Source: an uncultured Clostridia bacterium
Lineage (GTDB): Bacteria; Bacillota; Clostridia; Oscillospirales; CAG-272
Direction: 5' to 3'
Length of the DNA: 8,169 nucleotides
Assembly (NCBI GenBank): GCA_946061315.1
Contig: CAMGRB010000052.1
Coordinates: forward strand, 1 to 8,169
Shown here: positions 1 through 7,261 of the stretch, one piece after another
How the letters are laid out: each line of letters opens with the position of its first letter
Numbering within the stretch: the first letter of the stretch is position 1
The notes under the pieces: generated by a model
The model's input: the letters and a program-made list of their open reading frames with translations, nothing else
What the model was told of the DNA's origin: nothing
Database searches by the model: none
Program-made: the position numbers and the translations under genes

Positions 1-54
1 AAAAATCATACACTTGCAGGCACTTTTTGCTTTTTGAAAGAGGAAAACGTTAAA

Positions 55-645
55 ATGAAGGATATAAAACCGATAGTCGCCGCCAATTTAGCGACACTCC
101 GTAAAGAAAACGGACTGACACAGGCAGAGCTTGCCGAAAAACTCAACTATTCCGATAAAGCGGTATCAAGATGGGAGCACGGAGATACCTTGCCCGATAT
201 AAACGTACTTATGCAGCTATGCGAATTTTACGGGATAACTCTTAATACTCTCGTCAATGAAAACGCGGAGTTTGAAAAACAGAAAAAGAGCTACAAGGCA
301 TCAATAGGTTACCGCATATGGCTTTGCGTTTTGTCGGTCGCAGTCGTCTGGCTCTGCGCAACGATCGTATTCGTTTACTCCCAGATAGTTAACTTGGCAC
401 GCTCTAACTATTGGATAATATTTGTGTGGGCGGTGCCTATCTCCTGCGTTGTCGTACTTTTTATGAGCAAGGGGATGCCGCATAAGAATATTATTTCTCT
501 TGTTTGCTCCTCGGTATTTTCGTGGTCGCTCTTAACTTGCGTATATCTTCATTTCATATCCTATAATCTGTGGCTTATTTTCGTCATAGGTGCGCCCGTC
601 GAGGTCGTCATAATTCTTTGGCATAAGATAAGAAAATTCCGATAG
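55..645 (+). CDS. Membrane-anchored XRE-family transcriptional regulator
   Basis: The 196-aa protein has an N-terminal helix-turn-helix of the XRE/Cro type at about residues 8-66. Recognisable motifs are LRKENGLTQAELAEKL, SDKAVSRWEHGDTLPD and the trailing LCEFYGITLNTLVNE. A lysine-rich linker (72-85) leads to four hydrophobic stretches, at about 86-108, 119-137, 146-166 and 172-190, so the DNA-binding domain is probably tethered to the cytoplasmic membrane. I start it at the ATG at 55, which follows AAAGAGG (37-43) by 11 nt. An in-frame TTG at 34 would add seven residues but has no good ribosome binding site. Membrane-bound XRE proteins of this design are common in Clostridia, and their targets and signals are mostly unknown. 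The gene faces phoR and shares its terminator, and nothing in the sequence ties it to phosphate control. The promoter lies at or beyond the left window edge. Family call is secure; function is unknown. Confidence 0.85.
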   Translation: MKDIKPIVAANLATLRKENGLTQAELAEKLNYSDKAVSRWEHGDTLPDINVLMQLCEFYGITLNTLVNENAEFEKQKKSYKASIGYRIWLCVLSVAVVWLCATIVFVYSQIVNLARSNYWIIFVWAVPISCVVVLFMSKGMPHKNIISLVCSSVFSWSLLTCVYLHFISYNLWLIFVIGAPVEVVIILWHKIRKFR

Positions 646-661
646 TATTTATTTTTAAATT

Positions 662-693
662 AAAAAAATCCCGATAAGTGTCGGGATTTTTTT
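662..693. terminator. Bidirectional intrinsic terminator between the XRE gene and phoR
   Basis: The arms AAAAAAATCCCGA (662-674) and TCGGGATTTTTTT (681-693) are perfect inverted repeats around the 6-nt loop TAAGTG. The core is a short GC-containing stem. On either strand it is followed by a run of seven T, so it can stop transcription from both convergent genes: it starts 17 nt after the XRE stop and ends 10 nt past the phoR stop. Confidence 0.9.
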
Positions 694-703
694 ATAAGGA
701 AAA

Positions 704-2380
704 TTATTTTTGTTTCGGGAATGAAAGAGTTATTTTAGTTCCTTTGTCAAGAGTGCTTTCAAGGGATATTGCAGCACCGTGGAATATAGCCCCGTGCTTT
801 ACTATGGAAAGACCAAGACCGGTTCCGCCTATTTCTCTTGAATGGCTCTTATCCACTCTGTAAAACCTCTCGAAAACTCTGTCCTTGTCGGCGTCGGGTA
901 TTCCTATACCCGTATCCTCGACCGAAAGGAGAACCTTATCCGAGCTTTCCGATATGCAAACCGTGACGTTGCCGTTTTCCTTGTTGTACTTTATTGCATT
1001 GTCGCAAAGATTGTATATCATCTCGTAAAGTATTTCTCTTGAGCCGTTTATAATTCCGTCGCCGTCTGCTTGGAGCTCCATTTTTATTCCGCGCTTTTCT
1101 GCAATCGGAAGGAGGGAAGATATAACCTCGTCGGCAATCTTTTTAAGGCTTTGGGCTTCGGTTTTGTAATTTCCCGCGCCCTCGTCAAGAGCGCTTATTT
1201 CTATTATGTCGTTTATAAGGGTTATAAGCCTTGATGCCTCGTTATAGATACGCTCCGCGCAGTCGGGCACGTCTTTTTCTTTGACCATGCCGTCCTTTAT
1301 AAGCTCCGCAAAGCCGGATATTGAGGTAAGCGGCGTTTTAAGCTCGTGAGATACGTTTGCGGTAAATTCACGCCTGAGAGTGTCGCGGTTTGCCTTTTCC
1401 GTAATATCGAGAATAAGTATTGCCGCACCCACGGTCTTTTCATCCTTTATTGCGGGGTTTGCCATAACACTCAAGGTTTTTCCGTTTACCTCTATCGAGG
1501 TTTCCGTGTGATTCCCCGAAAGAGAGGAGGTAACCGCATCCGTAAACTCCGGCGTTCTGTTAAGTGTGAAGACGCTTTTACCGACGGCGTCCTCGCCCGT
1601 ATAGCCGAGCAATTTGGGAGCCGAAGAGTTGTAGGAGAGAATATCTGTTGAAAGATCCGTTATTATAAGTCCCTCACTCATTGCGTCCGTTATCATTGCA
1701 AACTCTTTTTGCTTTTCCTTTGCCGCCTCAAGCTGACGCTCTATCGTCCGTTTTTGCGAATATATTTTCGAGTAGAGAGGTGCTATTTCCTCATAGACCG
1801 TGCCCTCGTCCTCTTTTGCGTCAAAATCTATCTCGTTCAACGGCTTCGTTATTTTATTCGACACCACCGAGGCAAGAACGGATGCTAAAATAAGAGCAAC
1901 CAATATAATAAACGCAACGGGCTGTGCGAGTAAAATAAACACGGAGAACGAAGAATATTGCGTTGACGCCACCCTTATTACGTTGCCGTCCGAGAGGCGC
2001 TTTGCGCAGTAGACCGTCTTTTCGGAGAGCGTTTCGGAATATCTTTTGCTCTGTCCGAAGCCAAAATCACGCGCTTGTATAAACTCCTCTCTGTCGGAGT
2101 GATTTTCCATTTCGGATACATTTGCCACGTTGTCGTAGAGCACCGTTCCGTCTGCCGCAATAAGAGTGATTCTGCGGCTTTTATCGACACTCTCAAGCGT
2201 ATTAAGATATTCTATACCGCTTTTTTCAACACCTGCTGCAATAAAATTCGTTTCGCTTTTTACCTCAGACAAAAGCTGATTTGAAAACGAGGTTTGCAAA
2301 ACGCCGAGTATAAGGATAAGAGAAGCGATAAGAACTATTGCGCAGACAATACAAATTGAGAGAAAAATTCTTTTTTTCAA
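704..2380 (-). CDS. phoR: Phosphate-regulon sensor histidine kinase PhoR
   Basis: This 558-aa membrane kinase would phosphorylate the response regulator encoded just upstream. Domains in order: TM1 (about 7-29); an extracytoplasmic Cache-like sensor region of about 115 aa (31-146) with ADGTVLYDN and MENHSDREEF; TM2 (about 147-173); a short HAMP-like linker (NKITKPLNEID); a PAS domain (about 226-328); HisKA with the phospho-acceptor H345 in VSHELKTP; and HATPase_c with N461 (N box), DTGIGIP (489-495), FERFYR (503-508) and GGTGLGL (518-524). All catalytic motifs are intact. It starts at TTG (2380), in a TTGA overlap with the phoB stop, behind GGTGAG at 5-nt spacing. This suggests translational coupling and a kinase level below that of the regulator. 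PAS-containing kinases of this form in pho operons are PhoR; the in vivo signal is presumed to come through Pst/PhoU. Confidence 0.93.
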   Translation of the reverse strand: MKKRIFLSICIVCAIVLIASLILILGVLQTSFSNQLLSEVKSETNFIAAGVEKSGIEYLNTLESVDKSRRITLIAADGTVLYDNVANVSEMENHSDREEFIQARDFGFGQSKRYSETLSEKTVYCAKRLSDGNVIRVASTQYSSFSVFILLAQPVAFIILVALILASVLASVVSNKITKPLNEIDFDAKEDEGTVYEEIAPLYSKIYSQKRTIERQLEAAKEKQKEFAMITDAMSEGLIITDLSTDILSYNSSAPKLLGYTGEDAVGKSVFTLNRTPEFTDAVTSSLSGNHTETSIEVNGKTLSVMANPAIKDEKTVGAAILILDITEKANRDTLRREFTANVSHELKTPLTSISGFAELIKDGMVKEKDVPDCAERIYNEASRLITLINDIIEISALDEGAGNYKTEAQSLKKIADEVISSLLPIAEKRGIKMELQADGDGIINGSREILYEMIYNLCDNAIKYNKENGNVTVCISESSDKVLLSVEDTGIGIPDADKDRVFERFYRVDKSHSREIGGTGLGLSIVKHGAIFHGAAISLESTLDKGTKITLSFPKQK

Positions 2381-3057
2381 GTTATCTCACCGCCTATTTT
2401 ATAACCGACACCCTTTACGGTTTCTATGATTGCTCCGTTGTCACCGAGCTTTGAGCGCAAACGCCGTATATGTACGTCAACCGTTCTCGTTTCCCCGTCA
2501 AAATCATAGCCCCATATACCGTTTAAGAGGTTATCTCTCGTAAGTACCTTGCCGTCCGCTTTGACAAGTGCAAGCAAAAGCTCGTATTCCTTTAAGGAAA
2601 GTGTCACTTCTTTTCCCGAACACAGTACCCTGTGTTCGTCGGGATATATTTCAACCTCTCCGATTTTGTATTTTTGCTTTTTGTCGGACGTTTTTTCATA
2701 CCTGCGCAAAACCGCCTTTACTCTCGCTATAAGCTCGGTCATACCAAACGGCTTTGCGATATAATCGTCGGCGCCCGCATCAAGCCCCGTCACCTTGTCA
2801 AATTCCGTTCCCTTGGCAGTCAACATAATCACCGGTACGGAAGCGGTTTTCGAGTTGCTTTTCAATTTTTTAAGAATATCAAGCCCGTTTTGCTCGGGGA
2901 GCATTATATCGAGCATTATAAGGTCGGGCAAGGAAGCGCAGATAGCCTCCCAAAACTCGCTCGGACGTGCAAACCCCTCGGCTTTTATACCTTGAGAGGA
3001 AAGAGCGTATTCAACGAGCTTTCTTATATTGTCGTCGTCCTCAAGTAAGTAGATCAT
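2377..3057 (-). CDS. phoB: Phosphate-regulon response regulator PhoB/PhoP (OmpR family)
   Basis: The 226-aa protein combines a receiver domain (1-118) with an OmpR/PhoB-type winged helix (about 129-223). In the receiver, the acidic pocket is E6/D7, the phospho-acceptor is D50 (MLDIMLPEQNG), the switch residue is T80 (MLTAKG) and the conserved lysine is K102 (DDYIAKPF). The DNA-binding domain has the family motif RTVDVHIRRLRSKLG (191-205) and the terminal wing ETVKGVGYK. It starts at ATG, preceded by GGGGGTGAG at close spacing. It should bind TTAACA-type repeats such as those upstream of pstS, closing the loop. In Gram-positive bacteria the orthologue is usually called PhoP. A sigma-A-like promoter fits in the 50-bp gap after phoU, so it may be expressed both alone and from the pst operon. 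Specificity is inferred from context, since OmpR regulators look alike. Confidence 0.93.
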   Translation of the reverse strand: MIYLLEDDDNIRKLVEYALSSQGIKAEGFARPSEFWEAICASLPDLIMLDIMLPEQNGLDILKKLKSNSKTASVPVIMLTAKGTEFDKVTGLDAGADDYIAKPFGMTELIARVKAVLRRYEKTSDKKQKYKIGEVEIYPDEHRVLCSGKEVTLSLKEYELLLALVKADGKVLTRDNLLNGIWGYDFDGETRTVDVHIRRLRSKLGDNGAIIETVKGVGYKIGGEIT

Positions 3058-3075
3058 AAACTCACCCCCATACAG

Positions 3076-3104
3076 ATTTTATCACATAATTTCATTTATT
3101 TCAA
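3076..3104 (-). promoter_or_regulatory. Putative internal promoter for phoB-phoR
   Basis: Read on the minus strand, TTGAAA (3099-3104) is followed after 17 nt by TAAAAT (3076-3081). A TG one base ahead of the -10 gives an extended -10. It sits exactly in the 50-bp gap between phoU and phoB. The expected start would leave a leader of only about 12 nt, with the ribosome binding site at its very 5' end, which is unusually short. It would let the two-component genes be made at a basal level when the pst promoter is off. Confidence 0.5.
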
Positions 3105-3107
3105 TGC

Positions 3108-3752
3108 TTAAAACGTTTTATGTACTCCGCTTATCGAATAAATTACCCATTCCGCTATATTTACGGCGTGGTCACCTATTCTCTCGAAGTATTTTGCAAT
3201 CATAAGCAGGTCAAGGACGTACTCCGCCTCGGAGATATCCTTCGATATAAGCGTTGCTATTTCCGATTTTACTTTCTTAAAAAGCTCGTCAACCGTGTCG
3301 TCGTATTTTGCAACGGACAGAGCCATGCCGATATCCTTGCGCACGAAAGATTCTACGCTGTCCGTCACCATTTTGATAGTAGCCTTTGCCATATCGCCTA
3401 TATGGATTTTGCCGGCGGCACTCCCGTCCTTTATAAACGGCAAAATCTCGCCTATATCGGACGCCTGGTCGCCTATTCGCTCCATATCGGAGATCATTTT
3501 AAGGGCGGAGGAAATCTCTCTTAAATCCTTGGCTACGGGTTGCTGTTGGAGCAGAAGCTTCATACAAATGCCTTCTATTTCACGCTCCTTGTCGTCTATT
3601 GCGGAGTCCACGTCGAAAATTTTAAGGCGCATATTTTCCGACGGTTCCTCTATAACGTTTGCTACGAGCGAGATAGCCTCCTCGCAAAGCGCGCCCATTT
3701 TTATAAGCTCCACGTTAAGATTTTCAAGCTGCTTGTCGAAATTGTTTCTCAT
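3108..3752 (-). CDS. phoU: Phosphate-specific transport system regulator PhoU
   Basis: This is a 214-aa cytoplasmic, all-helical protein with the usual two PhoU repeats, each a three-helix bundle. The diagnostic metal-binding signatures are MERIGDQASDI (90-100) in the first repeat and YFERIGDHAVNIAEW (188-202) in the second. The N-terminal FDKQLENLNVELIKMG is also typical of the family, and full length matches it. PhoU proteins couple the Pst transporter to the PhoR kinase and repress the regulon when phosphate is plentiful. The start ATG overlaps the pstB stop by one base (TAATG), behind GGGGAG, so it is probably translationally coupled to pstB. Its position between the transporter and the two-component genes fits its linking role. 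No damaged motifs are seen. Confidence 0.95.
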   Translation of the reverse strand: MRNNFDKQLENLNVELIKMGALCEEAISLVANVIEEPSENMRLKIFDVDSAIDDKEREIEGICMKLLLQQQPVAKDLREISSALKMISDMERIGDQASDIGEILPFIKDGSAAGKIHIGDMAKATIKMVTDSVESFVRKDIGMALSVAKYDDTVDELFKKVKSEIATLISKDISEAEYVLDLLMIAKYFERIGDHAVNIAEWVIYSISGVHKTF

Positions 3753-4501
3753 TATCCGAATCTCCCCGTTATATAATCCTCGGTGCGTTTGTCCTTCGGG
3801 GTAGAGAACATCGTTTCCGTATCGGAAAATTCGATAACCTCGCCGAGCAGGAAAAACGCCGTTTTGTCCGCTATGCGCACCGCCTGTTGCATATTGTGAG
3901 TTACTATTATTATCGTGTATTTTTCTTTCAGTTCGAGTGCAAGGTCCTCTATTTTGGAGGTCGATATCGGGTCGAGCGCCGAGGTCGGCTCATCCATAAG
4001 AAGCACCTCCGGCTCAACCGCGAGCGCACGGGCAATGCAAAGCCTTTGCTGTTGACCGCCCGAAAGACCGAGCGCACTCTTTTTAAGTCTGTCCTTTACC
4101 TCGTCCCATATTGCCGCGTCACGCAGAGATTTTTCAACTATCTCGTCAAGCTTTGCTCTTGAACGTACACCGTGAGTACGCGGACCGAAAGCGATATTGT
4201 CGTATATGCTCATAGGGAACGGATTTGGCTTCTGAAACACCATACCCACCCTTTTGCGAAGCTCGCACGGGTCCATATTTCCGTAAATATCCTCGCCGTC
4301 GAGCTTTATGCTTCCGGTTATTCTGCACCCCTCGATAAGATCGTTCATTCTGTTGAGAGATTTGAGAAGCGTTGATTTTCCGCATCCCGACGGACCTATA
4401 AACGAGGTTATTTCGTTTGTCGGTATATCGAGATTTATTCCTTTGAGAGCTTTGAAATCTCCGTAATAAAGCTCGACGTTTTTAATATCGAATTTAGTCA
4501 T
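3752..4501 (-). CDS. pstB: Phosphate ABC transporter ATP-binding protein PstB
   Basis: This 249-aa ATPase energises phosphate import. All ABC motifs are intact: Walker [10 protein letters not shown] (36-44), Q-loop Q90 in [17 protein letters not shown] (a stretch characteristic of PstB), signature LSGGQQQR (146-153), Walker B VLLMDE with catalytic E171, D-loop SALD (174-177) and switch H202 in VTHNM. The N-terminal [19 protein letters not shown] and C-terminal EDYITGRFG are also PstB-like, and length matches the family. The start codon overlaps the pstA stop as ATGA, behind a GGAG site. It would dimerise on the cytoplasmic face of the PstC-PstA channel, through their EAA-type coupling helices. 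Confidence 0.97.
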   Translation of the reverse strand: MTKFDIKNVELYYGDFKALKGINLDIPTNEITSFIGPSGCGKSTLLKSLNRMNDLIEGCRITGSIKLDGEDIYGNMDPCELRKRVGMVFQKPNPFPMSIYDNIAFGPRTHGVRSRAKLDEIVEKSLRDAAIWDEVKDRLKKSALGLSGGQQQRLCIARALAVEPEVLLMDEPTSALDPISTSKIEDLALELKEKYTIIIVTHNMQQAVRIADKTAFFLLGEVIEFSDTETMFSTPKDKRTEDYITGRFG

Positions 4502-5367
4502 TGTTTTTTCTCCAATTTCTTTGCTATCAAAGAGCTTAATCCGTTTATTGCAAGCACGAGTACGAGAAGAACGACACCCGTTGCATACGCCTCGTCCATA
4601 TGGAGTCCCTCGCTGAAAAGAGCGTACATATGAATTGCAAGCGTTCTGCCCGAGCCCATTACGTTTTTGGGTATTCCCGTAACCGATCCCGCCGTATATA
4701 TAAGCGCCGCCGTCTCACCCACTATTCTGCCGATAGAGAGTATAACTCCCGAAAGAATACCGGGGATAGCGGATGGCAAAACTATTCTGAACACGGTACG
4801 GAGCCTGCCCGCACCAAGACCGAAGCTGCCCTCACGGTAGCTGTCGGGTACGGCAAGTAGCGCCTCCTCCGTCGTTCTCATTATAAGCGGTAAGATCATA
4901 ATTGCGAGTGTGAGCGCTCCGCCGAGCATAGAGTACCCCCAACCAAGCGCTTGATTGAACATAAGATATCCGAAAAGACCGTAAACTATGGACGGTATTC
5001 CCGAAAGAGTTTCAGTCGTAAGACGGACTGCGGATACGAGCTTGTTGCCCTTTTTTGCGTATTCCACAAGATAAATTGCCGAAAATATTCCTATCGGAAC
5101 GGCAAAAATAAGCGAAAGCACCGTCATTGTCACCGTGTTTATTATTGCCGGCATCATAGATACGTTTTCCGAGTTATACTCCCACGCAAAAAGACTTAAC
5201 GAAAGATGCGGAATACCTCTTATTAAAACGTAAACTATTATCGTAATGAGCGCGGCGGCGGTTATCAGAGCCGCAAGGCATACAAGTAACATAAGAACAA
5301 AGGAAAATGGGTGTTTCCTGTAATTTTTCATCTTTTGCTTAAACGATATTTTGTTTATTGCGTTCAT
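4498..5367 (-). CDS. pstA: Phosphate ABC transporter permease PstA
   Basis: The 289-aa integral membrane protein is the second permease subunit. After a basic N-terminus come a long hydrophobic segment (about 22-50) and an external loop with the stretch [25 protein letters not shown] typical of PstA. Further membrane segments lie near 75-102, 120-136, 145-164, 198-222 and 262-282. The conserved [13 protein letters not shown] (121-133) and the EAA-like coupling motif around [20 protein letters not shown] (168-187) identify the ABC-2 phosphate permease fold. Its start overlaps the pstC stop (ATGA) and has an excellent AAGGAGG site embedded in the last codons of pstC, so efficient coupled translation is expected. 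Length is normal. Confidence 0.95.
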   Translation of the reverse strand: MNAINKISFKQKMKNYRKHPFSFVLMLLVCLAALITAAALITIIVYVLIRGIPHLSLSLFAWEYNSENVSMMPAIINTVTMTVLSLIFAVPIGIFSAIYLVEYAKKGNKLVSAVRLTTETLSGIPSIVYGLFGYLMFNQALGWGYSMLGGALTLAIMILPLIMRTTEEALLAVPDSYREGSFGLGAGRLRTVFRIVLPSAIPGILSGVILSIGRIVGETAALIYTAGSVTGIPKNVMGSGRTLAIHMYALFSEGLHMDEAYATGVVLLVLVLAINGLSSLIAKKLEKKQ

Positions 5368-6245
5368 TGCTTTTCCCTCCTTTTAAGAACGGAGAAGCAA
5401 CCGTTTATTATAAGTATAAAGACGAACAAAACGACGGACGTTGCAATAAGCGCCTCTCTGTGCAGTCCCTCGGAGTAGCCGAGCTCTATTACTATATGTG
5501 TTGTAAGCGTGCGCACTCCGTCGGTAATGGAGGAGGGGATAACCGTCTGGTTTCCCGCTATCATACTAACCGCCATCGTTTCTCCTATGGCACGCCCGAC
5601 GCCGAGGATAACTCCCGCAAGAGTACCCGATTTTGCGGCGGGGAGCACGGCTCTGAACACACTGCGCTCGTGCGTTGCACCGAGAGCGAGCGCACCCTCG
5701 TAATAACTCTCGGGCACGGCTCTTAACGAGGATTCCGTCACGCTCGTTATCGTAGGCAAAATCATAATTCCGAGCAGTATGGAAGCGGTTATGATGTTTT
5801 GCCCCGTACCGCCGAAATTTCTGATTATCGGAACTACTACGGAAAGAGCCACGAAGCCGTAAACTATCGAGGGTATTCCCGCCAGAAGATCTATTGTCGG
5901 CTTTAAGAAGCGATAAAGTCCCTTCGGGCAGAATTTAGCCATAAACACGGCACACAAAACCCCCGTAGGAACTCCTATTATGATAGCACCCGCCGTGACG
6001 TAGATACTTCCTATAATCATCGGTAAAATGCCGTATTTCCCGTTTTCGGGCGCCCACTCCGTACCGAACAGGAACTTGAAAACGCCGATTTCTGCCATTG
6101 TCGGCAAGCCGTTTGCAAAAAGGAATATGCAGATTAACAAAACGGCAATTATGGAGACACAGGCGGCACTTAAAAATACCGCCCGCATCGCATTTTCTTT
6201 GAATTTACTTGATTTGGTTTTAGTCATATTTTCAAAAACTTTCAA
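5364..6245 (-). CDS. pstC: Phosphate ABC transporter permease PstC
   Basis: The 293-aa permease pairs with PstA to form the transmembrane channel. Features visible: TM1 (about 22-45); the external segment FKFLFGTEWAPENGKYGILPMIIGS typical of PstC; further membrane segments near 75-104, 120-142, 150-168, 200-230 and 265-287; [16 protein letters not shown] (120-135); and the coupling motif ESSLRAVPESYYEGALALGA (171-190). The called start is TTG at 6245, with AGGCGA (6255-6260) 9 nt upstream and overlapping the end of pstS. The alternative is an ATG at 6227, giving 287 aa, but it has only a weak site. The gap after pstS is 5 bp. The hairpin often found between pstS and pstC in other bacteria is absent, so the non-ATG start may instead limit permease output relative to the receptor. 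Confidence 0.93.
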   Translation of the reverse strand: MKVFENMTKTKSSKFKENAMRAVFLSAACVSIIAVLLICIFLFANGLPTMAEIGVFKFLFGTEWAPENGKYGILPMIIGSIYVTAGAIIIGVPTGVLCAVFMAKFCPKGLYRFLKPTIDLLAGIPSIVYGFVALSVVVPIIRNFGGTGQNIITASILLGIMILPTITSVTESSLRAVPESYYEGALALGATHERSVFRAVLPAAKSGTLAGVILGVGRAIGETMAVSMIAGNQTVIPSSITDGVRTLTTHIVIELGYSEGLHREALIATSVVLFVFILIINGCFSVLKRREKQ

Positions 6246-6250
6246 ATAGG

Positions 6251-7108
6251 TCAGTCGCCTATTTCGGTCCAGGAACGAAGCTCACCCATAAATATCTTCT
6301 TTACCTGTTCCGAGGTGAGTGCGTCAACGGAGTTTTCGTTGTTTACTATAACCGCAATTCCGTCCGTTGCTATGACCGTTGCGTGAACACCCTTTGCAGT
6401 CTCCGAGTCTTTAAGCGCACGGGATGCCATTCCTATATCCGAAGTTCCACTAACCGCGTCGCTGACACCTGTTCCGGAGTCGGAGGTCTGAAGCTCTATC
6501 GTTACGTTCGGATTCAATTTTACGTATTCGTCTTTAAGTGCGTCCATCAAGGGAGATACTGAGGTAGAACCCGATACTTTTATTTTTCCGGTAAGGTTTT
6601 TCGATACGTAACTCTCCGTGCCCGATAGCGTTATGTAGCCCTTCTTTGCCACAACCGCCTGACCGTTTGACGAGAGAATGAAGTCGATAAAGTCCTCGGC
6701 AACCTCGCTTACCGTGTCCTTTGTAACGATGTTAAACGGACGGCTTATTTTGTAAGTACCGTTTTCTATGTTTGCAACCGTTGCCTCGGCGCCGTCTATC
6801 TTGACAGCCTTTACATCTTTACTAAGAGATCCGAGAGAAATGTAGCCTATACCGTTTTTATCGCCTGCAACCTGTTGGATCATAACTGCGGTCGAGTTTG
6901 ACGTGCTTGCTTTTTCCCAGGTGTAGTCAACCTTTTCGCCGGCGCTGTTTTTCTGCTCAATTCCGAAAAGCTCTATAAATGCGCCTCTCGTTCCCGAGCC
7001 TTTTTCTCTTGAATAGACGTTTATGTCCGTTGAATTGTTGTTGCCGCATGACACGAGAAGTGTGCAAAACATAAATGCGGCTAAAATGAGTGATAAGATT
7101 TTTTTCAT
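6251..7108 (-). CDS. pstS: Phosphate-binding lipoprotein PstS, apparently circularly permuted
   Basis: This 285-aa receptor captures phosphate outside the membrane for PstCAB. A lipoprotein signal (MKKILSLILAAFMFCTLLVSC) ends in lipobox LVSC with acylated C21. The order of conserved blocks is unusual. SREKGSGTRG (33-42), which in ordinary PstS lies mid-protein, comes first. It is followed by the usual C-terminal segments: NGIGYISLGSL (85-95), YKISRPFNIVTKD (119-131) and FINFILSS-like residues 140-147. Then a linker (about 162-174) leads to the usual N-terminal half: VSGSTSVSPLMDAL (178-191), DSGTG (210-214), DIGMASR (224-230), DGIAVIVN (249-256) and IFMGELRSWTEIGD at the C-terminus. The binding motifs are all present, so function is probably kept. 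The start is the ATG at 7108 behind AAGGAGG; an upstream in-frame ATG at 7141 overlaps the -10 element. Confidence 0.93.
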   Translation of the reverse strand: MKKILSLILAAFMFCTLLVSCGNNNSTDINVYSREKGSGTRGAFIELFGIEQKNSAGEKVDYTWEKASTSNSTAVMIQQVAGDKNGIGYISLGSLSKDVKAVKIDGAEATVANIENGTYKISRPFNIVTKDTVSEVAEDFIDFILSSNGQAVVAKKGYITLSGTESYVSKNLTGKIKVSGSTSVSPLMDALKDEYVKLNPNVTIELQTSDSGTGVSDAVSGTSDIGMASRALKDSETAKGVHATVIATDGIAVIVNNENSVDALTSEQVKKIFMGELRSWTEIGD

Positions 7109-7116
7109 TTTTATTT

Positions 7117-7123
7117 CCTCCTT
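7117..7123 (-). promoter_or_regulatory. Strong ribosome binding site fixing the pstS start
   Basis: AAGGAGG on the minus strand lies 8 nt before the ATG at 7108. It is the best Shine-Dalgarno match near pstS and directly precedes the MKK of a standard lipoprotein signal, so it settles the choice of start over the in-frame ATG at 7141. Confidence 0.9.
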
Positions 7124-7139
7124 GAATCTTACTGACACC

Positions 7140-7194
7140 ATTTTATCCCCCCAATGTAAAATCCGTAATCTTTTTTATGTTAACTCTGTGTAAA
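7140..7194 (-). promoter_or_regulatory. Pho-box-like repeats and activator-dependent promoter of the pst operon
   Basis: On the minus strand TTTACA (7189-7194) and TTAACA (7178-7183) lie exactly 11 bp apart. A further TTTACA (7155-7160) lies about three turns downstream. These match the TT(A/T)ACA direct repeats bound by PhoP in Gram-positive bacteria. A -10 TAAAAT (7140-7145) has only TTACGG at the -35 position (7163-7168, 17-bp spacer), which matches the consensus poorly, as expected of a promoter that needs PhoB/PhoP. The predicted start near 7133 leaves a leader of about 25 nt before pstS. Binding is inferred, not shown. Confidence 0.7.
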
Positions 7195-7206
7195 AACTCA
7201 ATTCTC

Positions 7207-7235
7207 TTGACTTTCGGGAGAAAATAGGTTAAAAT
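7207..7235 (+). promoter_or_regulatory. Sigma-A-type promoter of the thioesterase gene
   Basis: TTGACT (7207-7212) and TAAAAT (7230-7235) are separated by 17 nt. The expected transcription start near 7242 leaves a leader of about 20 nt before the ATG at 7262. It diverges from the pst promoter, with its -35 only 12 bp from the first Pho-box repeat, so PhoB bound there could also affect this gene. Confidence 0.75.
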
Positions 7236-7261
7236 ATAAGTGGAAGAAGGTGTACTCTCAT

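Noticed and set aside
34..54. TTG at 34 as start of the XRE gene
   Set aside because: No adequate ribosome binding site precedes it. The ATG at 55 follows AAAGAGG and begins at the conserved MKDIKP.
2632..3048. 138-codon open frame on the plus strand opposite phoB
   Set aside because: It lies wholly antisense to a clear response regulator with all its motifs. It reflects codon bias of phoB rather than a gene.
7109..7141. Longer pstS with an upstream in-frame ATG at 7141 (296 aa)
   Set aside because: That ATG overlaps the -10 element, and the extra residues (MVSVRFKEEIK) spoil the lipoprotein signal. The AAGGAGG at 7117-7123 serves the ATG at 7108.
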